Shown here: piece after piece, positions 1 to 4,615 of the stretch
Numbering within the stretch: position 1 is the stretch's first letter
Layout: every line of letters begins with the position of its first letter
NCBI GenBank assembly: GCA_017477685.1
Contig: JAFUUT010000050.1
Location: 1-5,103, forward strand
Reading direction: 5' to 3'
From: a bacterium
GTDB taxonomy: Bacteria > Cyanobacteriota > Vampirovibrionia > Gastranaerophilales > Gastranaerophilaceae
DNA length: 5,103 bases
Program-made: the position numbers and the translations under genes
The notes under the pieces: model-generated
Told to the model about the DNA's origin: nothing
What the model saw: the letters and a program-made list of their open reading frames with translations, nothing else
Database searches by the model: none

Positions 1-47
1 AGCATTTCTTCATAATGATCTTTAAATATGTTTTGTAAAATATTCAT
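1..47 (-). CDS. N-terminal fragment of a probable IS91-type transposase (cut by window edge)
   Basis: A minus-strand ATG at 47-45 opens a frame that stays open to the window edge and reads MNILQNIFKDHYEEM. This resembles, from memory, the N-terminus of IS91-like (Y2/HUH) transposases in Firmicutes, which start with a short helix of this kind before a zinc-binding domain. Only 15 codons are visible and no catalytic residue or zinc ligand can be seen, so the assignment is an inference. No good Shine-Dalgarno sequence is seen upstream of the ATG, which is common for transposases but also weakens the call. The hairpin at 83-114 lies just outside the gene and could belong to the element's end. Confidence 0.45.
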   Translation of the reverse strand, partial: MNILQNIFKDHYEEM

Positions 48-82
48 AAGATTATTATGAAGGATTTTAAGGCAAAAGAAAA

Positions 83-114
83 CCCCTAATCCCCTCAAGA
101 TTGAGGGGAAGGGG
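83..114. repeat. G/C-rich two-part hairpin next to the transposase fragment
   Basis: The inner stem CCCCTC (91-96) pairs with GAGGGG (103-108) across the loop AAGATT. An outer stem CCCCT (83-87) pairs with AGGGG (110-114) around a small asymmetric bulge. It stands out in an AT-rich background. HUH-type transposons carry subterminal hairpins, so it may mark the end of the adjacent element, but no element boundary or target duplication can be shown here. Confidence 0.6.
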
Positions 115-119
115 AGTTG

Positions 120-140
120 AAGTGCCAAAGGCACTTTTTT
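120..140 (+). terminator. Rho-independent terminator, plus strand
   Basis: A perfect 7-bp stem AAGTGCC (120-126) / GGCACTT (130-136) with loop AAA is followed by Ts up to position 140. The T-run lies only on the plus-strand side, so it would stop rightward transcription coming from the left and insulate the promoter of the ATPase gene. Confidence 0.65.
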
Positions 141-154
141 ACTTTATAAAATAG

Positions 155-183
155 TTGATAAAAAGTATAAAAAAGTATAAAAT
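155..183 (+). promoter_or_regulatory. Candidate sigma-A promoter of the ATPase gene
   Basis: TTGATA (155-160, 5 of 6 to TTGACA) and TAAAAT (178-183, 5 of 6 to TATAAT) are separated by exactly 17 bp. Transcription would start near 190. The first two decamers of the tandem array form the spacer and run into the -10 box. The region is so AT-rich that other -10 boxes are possible. Confidence 0.5.
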
Positions 184-229
184 AAATAAAAAAGTATAAA
201 AAACTATAAAAAAGTATAAAAAAGTATAA
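161..229 (+). repeat. Tandem 10-bp repeat array upstream of the ATPase gene
   Basis: Units AAAAGTATAA occur at 161-170, 171-180, 190-199, 210-219 and 220-229. A one-mismatch unit AAAACTATAA lies at 200-209, and a degenerate 9-bp unit (AATAAATAA) at 181-189. The array ends 18 bp before the start codon, just upstream of the GAGGTGAT ribosome binding site. It overlaps the candidate promoter on its left and would form an A-rich untranslated leader on its right. Its unit length and position match the array at 1318-1357. Confidence 0.9.
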
Positions 230-247
230 AACGTGTGAGGTGATATA

Positions 248-1309
248 ATGCAGAATCCATTTACAACGACGTTTAGCAAGGTTCCGGATAATACGTACAT
301 TTCTACAGAACAGCTTGATGAAATAATTGGAAATTTTATGTATGATAATCCATCTGAATCAGTATATAAGATTACAGGTGTCAGGGGCTCCGGAAAAACG
401 GTTTTGCTTGCAAAGATAGAAGATGAGATGAGAACCGAATCATTTGAAAAAAAGGGGTGGCTGGTGTGCAGCTTGTCTCCGGCAAGGGATATGTTGCAAC
501 AATTTGCGGCTTTTTTACGAAAAGCTGATATTGTTAAAGAAAAAAAGGATAATAAAAGCGTTAATGTTTCAGCCAGTATAATGGGGACCGGTGGAGGAAT
601 CGGAGTTTCATCATCTGGACAGGATAAATTTTTTGATATAGGTATTGAGATTGGAGAAATACTAAAAAAGGCATCAAAGCTTGGGAAAAAAATATTTATT
701 GGAATTGATGATGTATCAAAGACCCAGGAAATGATGATTTTTGTAGCAGAATTTGGAAAATGGATGATTGAAAGATATCCTGTATATATGGTTTGTACAG
801 GTTTGTATGAAAATATCGAGCAATTATATAATGTTAGTAACCTTACTTTTTTCAGAAGAGCTACTACAATAATGACTAAACCGTTAAGTTATATAAGGAT
901 GACTGAAATGTATAGAAGAAAGCTTGGCATTGACAGTTTGGTTGCAAAAGAAATGGCAGAAATGACTAAAGGTTATGCTTACGCATTTCAAGAGCTGGGT
1001 GTTCTTTCTTTTAAAAACAGATATGATAATCCAAAAGATGCAGAGGATGAACTTAAATCTGAATTATATGCGTATGCATATGAGAAAATATGGGAAGAGA
1101 TGTCAGAGGGTGACAGAGAATTGGTGTGTCTTTTGATTGGGAAAGATGAGTATAAACGGGAAGAAGTTATAAATCGTATGTCAAAGCCAAAGAATTATTC
1201 TGTATATAGAGACAGACTTATAAGACGTGGAATTATAAGCGCCAGACAGGGATATTTGGGGTTGGCTCTTCCATATTTTTCTGACTATATCAGGGATTAT
1301 TGGATATAA
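248..1309 (+). CDS. P-loop ATPase, AAA/ORC-CDC6-like bacterial family with C-terminal winged-helix-like region
   Basis: This 353-aa cytoplasmic ATPase has no signal peptide or membrane segment. The Walker A motif GVRGSGKT is at residues 44-51. The Walker B strand KIFIGIDD is at 148-155, ending in two acidic residues. Between them lies a Gly-rich insertion (about 113-120, GTGGGIGV) typical of the family. A sensor-1-like strand VYMVCTGL is at 179-186, followed by an LTFFRRA segment (199-205) and a GYAYAFQELG motif (242-251) that corresponds to the GYPYFLQ-type motif of AAA_16 ATPases. Residues about 265-345 look like a winged helix. The start is set by GAGGTGAT at 237-244. The response regulator follows 64 bp downstream on the same strand and may be co-transcribed. 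Members of this family are mostly uncharacterised; the partner or DNA target cannot be told from the sequence. The ATPase assignment is firm, the biological role unknown. Confidence 0.85.
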   Translation: MQNPFTTTFSKVPDNTYISTEQLDEIIGNFMYDNPSESVYKITGVRGSGKTVLLAKIEDEMRTESFEKKGWLVCSLSPARDMLQQFAAFLRKADIVKEKKDNKSVNVSASIMGTGGGIGVSSSGQDKFFDIGIEIGEILKKASKLGKKIFIGIDDVSKTQEMMIFVAEFGKWMIERYPVYMVCTGLYENIEQLYNVSNLTFFRRATTIMTKPLSYIRMTEMYRRKLGIDSLVAKEMAEMTKGYAYAFQELGVLSFKNRYDNPKDAEDELKSELYAYAYEKIWEEMSEGDRELVCLLIGKDEYKREEVINRMSKPKNYSVYRDRLIRRGIISARQGYLGLALPYFSDYIRDYWI

Positions 1310-1317
1310 AATAAAAA

Positions 1318-1357
1318 AACAGTAAAGAACAGTAAACGACAGTAAAAAACAGTAAAA
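1318..1357 (+). repeat. Tandem 10-bp repeat array upstream of the response regulator gene
   Basis: Four consecutive decamers are seen: AACAGTAAAG, AACAGTAAAC, GACAGTAAAA and AACAGTAAAA. The array ends 16 bp before the start codon, immediately upstream of the AAAGG ribosome binding site (1362-1366). It has the same period as the array at 161-229, a similar unit (8 of 10 identical between consensus units) and the same position relative to the gene. Direct repeats with 10-11 bp spacing are how OmpR/PhoB regulators contact DNA, so an autoregulatory operator is possible. Confidence 0.9.
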
Positions 1358-1373
1358 GTCGAAAGGTTATTAT

Positions 1374-2159
1374 ATGAGTAAAATTCTAATTATTGAAGAT
1401 GATAAGGAAATTAATAACTTAATAAAGCTATATCTGGAAGAAAATTCATATACTACTGAAAGTGTTTTTGATGGCATGAAGGCTTCAAAGCTTCTTAGAG
1501 AAAGAGCGGAAGAATTTGATTTGGCGATACTTGATATCATGCTTCCGTTTAAAAGTGGTGATAATGTGTTGAGCGAGCTTAGGACACATTCAAATCTTCC
1601 GGTTATTATGCTTTCGGCTAAGGATTCGGTTCATACCAAGATTGATATGATAAGACTTGGTGCTGATGACTATATGACAAAGCCTTTTGATCTGGACGAG
1701 CTTATCGTGCGGATTGAGGCGGTGCTTAGAAGAAGTGTAAGAGATATGGACAATGCTCCTAATAAGTCGGGGAAGGATGTTGATGCTGTAAGCGGAAATC
1801 AAAGTAAGAAGCTTACTTATAGAAATATAATTATGGATATTAATTCAAAGAGGGTATATATCAGAGGAACAAATTCTTTCCCGGATAATGCCGGTGAAGT
1901 AAATGATAATCAGACAGAAAATGAGCTCGAGCTTACAGCCAAGGAATTTGAGATTTTAGAGCTCTTTTTAAATAATCCGACCAAGCTTTTTTCAAAAGCC
2001 AATATATACGAAAGTGTATGGAATGAAGAGTATCTGGTTGAGGATACGACTCTTAAGGTTCACATGAGCAATCTTAGGAGTAAATTAAAAAAATATGATG
2101 ACTTTGACTACATAGAAACAGTCTGGGGCATGGGATACAGATTACGTAAAATAGATTAA
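1374..2159 (+). CDS. OmpR/PhoB-family DNA-binding response regulator
   Basis: The 261-aa protein has an N-terminal receiver domain (about 1-120) and a C-terminal winged-helix effector domain (about 148-258). Receiver residues are all present: acidic pocket E8-D9-D10, phosphoacceptor D54 in AILDIMLP, S81 in VIMLSAKD, and K103 in MTKPF. The effector domain shows LTAKEFEILELF (187-198), the recognition-helix region TLKVHMSNLRSKL (226-238) and TVWGMGYRL (249-257). It should be phosphorylated by a sensor kinase and bind direct-repeat DNA as a dimer. At 261 aa it is longer than the usual 225-235 aa. The extra length comes from a polar linker (about 122-147) and an Asn/Glu-rich insertion (about 164-184) in the hairpin ahead of the winged helix. 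No kinase gene follows, so its partner is elsewhere or lost. The start is supported by AAAGG 7 bp upstream of the ATG. Confidence 0.95.
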   Translation: MSKILIIEDDKEINNLIKLYLEENSYTTESVFDGMKASKLLRERAEEFDLAILDIMLPFKSGDNVLSELRTHSNLPVIMLSAKDSVHTKIDMIRLGADDYMTKPFDLDELIVRIEAVLRRSVRDMDNAPNKSGKDVDAVSGNQSKKLTYRNIIMDINSKRVYIRGTNSFPDNAGEVNDNQTENELELTAKEFEILELFLNNPTKLFSKANIYESVWNEEYLVEDTTLKVHMSNLRSKLKKYDDFDYIETVWGMGYRLRKID

Positions 2160-2255
2160 GACGTTTCTTACTGTTACATTTAAAGGCGCTAAGTATGGCG
2201 TTAAGCGTCAGCGTGCCATACGTGTACCTTAAAATGTAACAGCAGGAAACGTCTT
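2158..2255. repeat. 98-bp long inverted repeat on the regulator's stop codon (MITE-like element or large terminator hairpin)
   Basis: The arms 2158-2186 and 2227-2255 are 29 bp each and match as inverted repeats with three mismatches, one of which would be a G-U pair in RNA. An inner stem GTATGGC (2193-2199) / GCCATAC (2215-2221) encloses a 15-nt loop. The left arm begins inside the TAA stop codon. If the ends are taken as AGACG...CGTCT, the flanks are TTA on both sides (2156-2158 and 2255-2257), which would fit a 3-bp target duplication, but so short a match can be chance. As RNA it would fold into a very stable hairpin behind the regulator, although no uninterrupted T-run follows directly. 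Confidence 0.8.
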
Positions 2256-2286
2256 TATAATTTAACCTTTTCTTAAGTTTTTTTAT

Positions 2287-2309
2287 GCGTTTTGAGGAAT
2301 AAAAAACGC
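2287..2309. repeat. Small hairpin GCGTTTT / AAAACGC
   Basis: A perfect 7-bp inverted repeat, GCGTTTT (2287-2293) and AAAACGC (2303-2309), has a 9-nt loop. A T-run at 2278-2284 lies before it on the plus strand, not after it, so it is not a standard plus-strand terminator. On the minus strand it is followed by A-rich DNA, so it is not a good terminator in that direction either. Confidence 0.45.
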
Positions 2310-2345
2310 CAAATATAAAGGCTTTTATTTCTTCATAGTTTTGTT

Positions 2346-2410
2346 ATACCCCACAAAATACCCCAAAAAAATATTTTTATTATCTATTGTCAGATATGTC
2401 ATACCCTAAA
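2346..2410. repeat. Three ATACCC-type direct repeats, possible recombinase arm sites
   Basis: ATACCCCACAAA (2346-2357) and ATACCCCAAAAA (2358-2369) are adjacent 12-bp direct repeats. A related ATACCCTAAA lies at 2401-2410. Short direct repeats of this kind near an element end are used as arm-type binding sites by tyrosine recombinases. That use is inference; no integrase or core site is visible. Confidence 0.35.
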
Positions 2411-2430
2411 AAAGAGAATAATTTATAAAA

Positions 2431-2470
2431 GTTGCGCCGGTGCAACTGTAAGCTTATTAATAATATTAAT
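2431..2470. repeat. Two neighbouring dyad symmetries
   Basis: GTTGC (2431-2435) and GCAAC (2442-2446) form an inverted repeat around a GCCGGT centre. Ten bases further, ATTAATA (2456-2462) and TATTAAT (2464-2470) form a perfect 7-bp dyad with a single central base. Both resemble protein-binding palindromes; no function can be assigned. Confidence 0.45.
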
Positions 2471-2794
2471 TTTACACCATAAGGCAGCAGTATATTAAAG
2501 AATACCGCCCCTATGCTGTTAGGTTTATACATCAAAAAATAGAACGGTCAGTGTAACTCTTTCCAAAAATGCGTGAAATTTGATTAAAGGGGGAATAAAT
2601 ACATAAAACGAGCGACCGCCCGAATATCCTCAAGCCCTCCGCCAAATTAAAGGGGCAGAGGAACAAAGGACAAAAACAATATAACATCATAAAAAAGAAT
2701 CTGCAATAGTATTTATGGCGTCTTAAGTGTTTGCTTGGTGTTCGATTTATAATATTAAATGCTTATGAGTGGCAAGATAAAAGGTTTATGAGAA

Positions 2795-2926
2795 ATGAAA
2801 AATAATAAAAATGCAAAATGGATATATCATAAATGTATGGGGTGGGAGCTCCGCCTATGTAATCCGTTCGTGCTTCACGCCGTCACTACGAAAATTTTCA
2901 CACGAAAATTAAAAAATGCTGTCTGA
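2795..2926 (+). CDS. Short ORF of 43 codons, doubtful
   Basis: ATG at 2795 with an AAAAGG sequence 10 bp upstream opens a frame starting MKNNKNAKWIYHKCMGWELR and ending FTRKLKNAV, then TGA at 2924-2926. I recognise no domain. The frame crosses a GGAGCTCC palindrome and repeated ACGAAAATT motifs, so the composition may come from a non-coding repeat rather than a gene. After the TGA the same frame runs only six codons to TAA. Probably a relic or chance ORF. Confidence 0.2.
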   Translation: MKNNKNAKWIYHKCMGWELRLCNPFVLHAVTTKIFTRKLKNAV

Positions 2927-3023
2927 CTGCTGCCAAATCCCCCCTAAAATTTTTTCAGTGCTTGAGCCTATAGGACCGGTGAGACACTTTAAATTTTATG
3001 GGTGGCGAAAAAATTTACCCCCC
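2841..3023. other. G/C-rich structured-looking segment with repeats
   Basis: It starts with GGTGGGAGCTCCGCC (2841-2855), centred on a perfect GGAGCTCC palindrome. ACGAAAATT is repeated directly at 2888-2896 and 2902-2910. AAATTTTTTC (2947-2956) and GAAAAAATTT (3007-3016) form a perfect 10-bp inverted pair across a 50-nt loop that contains the palindrome CCTATAGG (2967-2974). A CCCCCC run flanks each arm, at 2939-2944 and 3018-3023. The composition contrasts with the AT-rich surroundings. It could be a structured RNA or a degraded piece of mobile DNA; no known RNA family is recognised. Confidence 0.35.
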
Positions 3024-3111
3024 TCGAAACCGGAAATAGACGGAAATAACCCAATATAGACAAAAATATAATAAACTGCTGCCTTTTTGATTGATATATC
3101 GGCTTAGTGTC

Positions 3112-3126
3112 ATATTATATTATATT
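3112..3126. repeat. ATATT microsatellite, three units
   Basis: Three perfect copies of ATATT lie between CGGC (3100-3103) and GCCG (3128-3131), which could close a weak AT-rich hairpin downstream of the repressor gene. Low information content. Confidence 0.4.
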
Positions 3127-3188
3127 GGCCGTTTTACCTACAAAATAATTATTGATATGATATAAAATCAGCCTTTTTAATTTTTGTT

Positions 3189-3596
3189 TTAATCAAAATC
3201 AGAATAAATATTTTCGTTTCGATATTTAGAACATCTACCGCCTACTAATACATTTAGCGGTTTTAAATCTCTGTAATTTAAACAGCTTCCTTTTGCGTCG
3301 GTTTTATAAATGCAGCTCTGACATACGGAAATATCAACTTGATTATTTTGTATTTTTTCATAAAAATTTGTGTTCAATAGCTCATCCAAAGAACAGCCAT
3401 AATAATTTGATATATTAATCAAATCGTTTAAATCCGGTAAACTCTGTCCTTTTTTCCATTTTGATATGTCGGAAGAGTGAATATAAACACCGGCATTTTC
3501 CAATTTTTCAACAATTCCTTTTTGCGTGTATCCTTTTGTTATAAATTTAAGATTTGCTATAAAACATTCAATGTTTTTAATGTTTAAATTTTCCAT
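3189..3596 (-). CDS. XRE-family repressor with a four-cysteine C-terminal tail
   Basis: The 135-aa protein has an N-terminal helix-turn-helix of the XRE/Cro-CI type (about 8-75). Family hallmarks include the recognition segment SSDISKWKKGQSLPDLNDL (41-59) and the closing helix ISNYYGCSLDELL (62-74). Residues 92-122 carry C92-x2-C95-x9-C105-x16-C122 in place of a protease or oligomerisation domain, which suggests bound zinc or an iron-sulfur cluster. It is cytoplasmic, with no membrane segment. The start is set by AGGAGG (3612-3607 on the minus strand), 10 bases before the ATG. It is divergent to the excision and replication genes starting at 3819, the usual layout of a prophage or ICE immunity repressor. 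The role as repressor is inferred from layout; the metal site is inferred from cysteine spacing. Confidence 0.85.
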   Translation of the reverse strand: MENLNIKNIECFIANLKFITKGYTQKGIVEKLENAGVYIHSSDISKWKKGQSLPDLNDLINISNYYGCSLDELLNTNFYEKIQNNQVDISVCQSCIYKTDAKGSCLNYRDLKPLNVLVGGRCSKYRNENIYSDFD

Positions 3597-3818
3597 CTAT
3601 AAAAATCCTCCTTTAATACCATAATTTCTAATTTAGAAAAAAATACCCTGTGGGAATTGAATTTTTATATAAAATCGTCGTATATGAGCATAACAAAATT
3701 GCTAATAAAATCATAGACAATCAGCATAAAACAATGATAACATAGTATTGCAAGATGTACAAGATATGTTGTATTAGAAAATTGCTAAAAATGAAAAAGA
3801 AAGCGAGGTAAAAAGTCA
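3597..3818. promoter_or_regulatory. Divergent control region between repressor and early genes
   Basis: This 222-bp, AT-rich region must hold both the leftward repressor promoter and the rightward early promoter. Candidate plus-strand boxes are TTGAAT (3657-3662) with TATATG (3681-3686) at 18 bp, and TTGCAA (3748-3753) followed by a weak TGTATT or TATTAG. On the minus strand TTGTTA is followed 18 bp later by TTATAT. None is a strong match. Repeats include AAAATTGCTAA at 3695-3705 and 3778-3788, and the dyad TACAA (3758-3762) / TTGTA (3769-3773). TTAGAAA at 3774-3780 repeats half of the palindrome at 3625-3639. Confidence 0.55.
3625..3639. promoter_or_regulatory. Palindromic operator candidate
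   Basis: TTTCTAA (3625-3631) and TTAGAAA (3633-3639) form a perfect 7-bp dyad with one central base. It lies just upstream of the repressor's ribosome binding site. A matching TTAGAAA occurs at 3774-3780, inside the imperfect dyad TTAG...CTAA (3774-3788) near the rightward genes. Binding by the adjacent XRE protein is inferred. Confidence 0.5.
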
Positions 3819-3989
3819 ATGAGCAATAAGGAAATAAGGGAAGCAATAGCAAAAAAGAGGTTAAGGCATTACGAAGTGGCTAACGCTTTAGGAATGAGTC
3901 CCTATACATTTGCTAAAAAAATACGCTTAGAGCTTCCGGAAGACGAGAAAAAAAGAATACTTGATATTATTGATAAAATGCAGATATAA
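3819..3989 (+). CDS. Small helix-turn-helix protein (Cro-like position)
   Basis: This 56-aa protein starts MSNKEIREAIAKKRLRHYEV and ends DIIDKMQI. Residues about 5-45 fit a compact helix-turn-helix: AKKRLRHYEVANALGMSP (11-28) gives the first two helices, then a recognition helix YTFAKKIRLEL (29-39). It is probably a DNA-binding regulator expressed from the rightward promoter, in the position a Cro-type protein takes in phages. The ribosome binding site GCGAGG lies about 10 bases upstream. The next gene starts 13 bp after its stop, with the next ribosome binding site directly behind the TAA, so the two are likely translated from one message. Function beyond DNA binding is inference. Confidence 0.75.
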   Translation: MSNKEIREAIAKKRLRHYEVANALGMSPYTFAKKIRLELPEDEKKRILDIIDKMQI

Positions 3990-4002
3990 AGGGGGCTGTT
4001 AT

Positions 4003-4209
4003 ATGTCAAAAGTTATAAACTTTAACGAACATAACAACGTAAGGCTGTTTGATACTAAGCAATTATGTAGTTATCTGTCGTTAGGTAAAAACCGCGCTGT
4101 TGATTTTGGAACGGAAGCAGGGGCAAGGGTACAATTTGGAAAGCGTGTATTGTGGGATAAATCTAAAATCGACCAAAAAATAAATGATTTATCCGGTATG
4201 CAGGCATAG
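4003..4209 (+). CDS. Excisionase-like / DUF6462-type DNA-binding protein
   Basis: This 68-aa protein reads as a small MerR/excisionase-type helix-turn-helix. Residues NNVRLFDTKQLCSYLSLGKN (10-29) give the helix-turn-helix, and RVQFGKRVLWDKSKIDQKI (42-60) gives the wing and closing helix. Proteins of this type occur in Firmicutes prophages and integrative elements and are thought to act in excision or as accessory regulators. The ATG at 4003 is preferred over a TTG at 3961 in the same frame because GGGGG at 3991-3995 lies 7 bp upstream, and the longer form would overlap the preceding gene and add an atypical N-terminus. The next gene follows after 55 bp. Confidence 0.85.
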   Translation: MSKVINFNEHNNVRLFDTKQLCSYLSLGKNRAVDFGTEAGARVQFGKRVLWDKSKIDQKINDLSGMQA

Positions 4210-4264
4210 GAACATTAAAACAAGGCTAATGCACATAGTCATTATAAGAAAGTGAGGGTACAAA

Positions 4265-4615
4265 ATGAAAGATTTTGATTATAACGAATTATATAATATT
4301 ATTCCAAAGGGAAAAGAAAACGCAATCCATCTGAAGAAATTATCTGAAAGGCTTAATAAAAGCGAATCCGCAACCAAGAATATAATACAGAAAGCAAGGC
4401 GAAAAGGCTATCAGATATTAAGCGGCCAAAATGGGTATTGGTTTGCCGGAAGTGATGAAGAGGTAACAGCCTTTATTGATATTATGCAGCAGCAGGCTTT
4501 TACACGTTTTGGAAGCGTAAGCACATTAAGAGAGGACATAAAGGACAAGCAGAACTCCGAAAATAAACAATTAAGTTTTTTTGATAATATCCACAATGAA
4601 AGCGAGGGCGAATAA
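4265..4615 (+). CDS. Winged-helix-like phage/ICE protein upstream of the replisome organiser
   Basis: This 116-aa protein has a helix-turn-helix-like region at about 17-62. AIHLKKLSERLNKSESATKN (20-39) reads as two helices and IIQKARRKGYQILSGQNGYW (40-59) as a recognition helix and wing. The remainder is polar and ends in the acidic tail NESEGE. Similar small proteins commonly sit directly ahead of replisome organisers in Clostridia elements; their exact role is not known to me. A GAGGG ribosome binding site at 4253-4257 fixes the start. Its TAA (4613-4615) overlaps the next ATG in TAATG, so the two are translationally coupled and probably act together in early replication. Confidence 0.8.
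   Translation: MKDFDYNELYNIIPKGKENAIHLKKLSERLNKSESATKNIIQKARRKGYQILSGQNGYWFAGSDEEVTAFIDIMQQQAFTRFGSVSTLREDIKDKQNSENKQLSFFDNIHNESEGE

Larger units (their letters stand above)
2481..3085. repeat. Inverted 16-bp pair (AAGGCAGCAG type) bracketing the gene-poor region
   Basis: The 16 bases at 2481-2496 (AAGGCAGCAGTATATT) match the reverse complement of 3070-3085 (AATAAACTGCTGCCTT) at 15 of 16 positions. The core CTGCTGCC also occurs at 2929-2936. The feature covers the whole interval between the two arms; only the arms are repeats. They may be ends of a decayed insertion or binding sites. Confidence 0.5.
2260..3188. other. Long region without a convincing gene; candidate boundary of the integrated element
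   Basis: About 930 bp separates the response regulator from the repressor gene. No frame on either strand gives a credible protein longer than about 50 residues. The stretch holds several dyads, direct repeats and a G/C-rich part, described in their own entries. One plus-strand frame (2470-2709) gives polar protein-like peptide broken by three stops and may be a gene relic. Genes to the left look host-like or accessory and those to the right look phage- or ICE-like, so an attachment end may lie here. No integrase gene is present in the window. Confidence 0.6.

Noticed and set aside
161..229. CRISPR array
   Set aside because: Units are 10 bp and directly adjacent with no unique spacers; this is a simple tandem repeat.
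1590..1802. Minus-strand 70-codon ORF
   Set aside because: It lies wholly inside the response regulator gene, which has intact family motifs in the other strand; it has no domain and is an antisense shadow.
2431..2446. Riboswitch or terminator at the GTTGC/GCAAC dyad
   Set aside because: Only five outer base pairs, no T-run and no gene closely downstream.
2532..2690. Minus-strand ORF of 52 codons starting MMLYCFCPLFLC
   Set aside because: No ribosome binding site, Cys/Phe/Leu-rich composition expected from reading repeat-like DNA antisense, and no family recognised.
3961..4002. N-terminal extension of the excisionase-like protein from a TTG codon
   Set aside because: It would overlap the upstream 56-aa gene, whereas the ATG at 4003 has a good GGGGG ribosome binding site and gives a family-like N-terminus.
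4411..4596. Minus-strand 61-codon ORF
   Set aside because: Antisense to the 116-aa winged-helix-like gene, with no ribosome binding site or recognisable domain.
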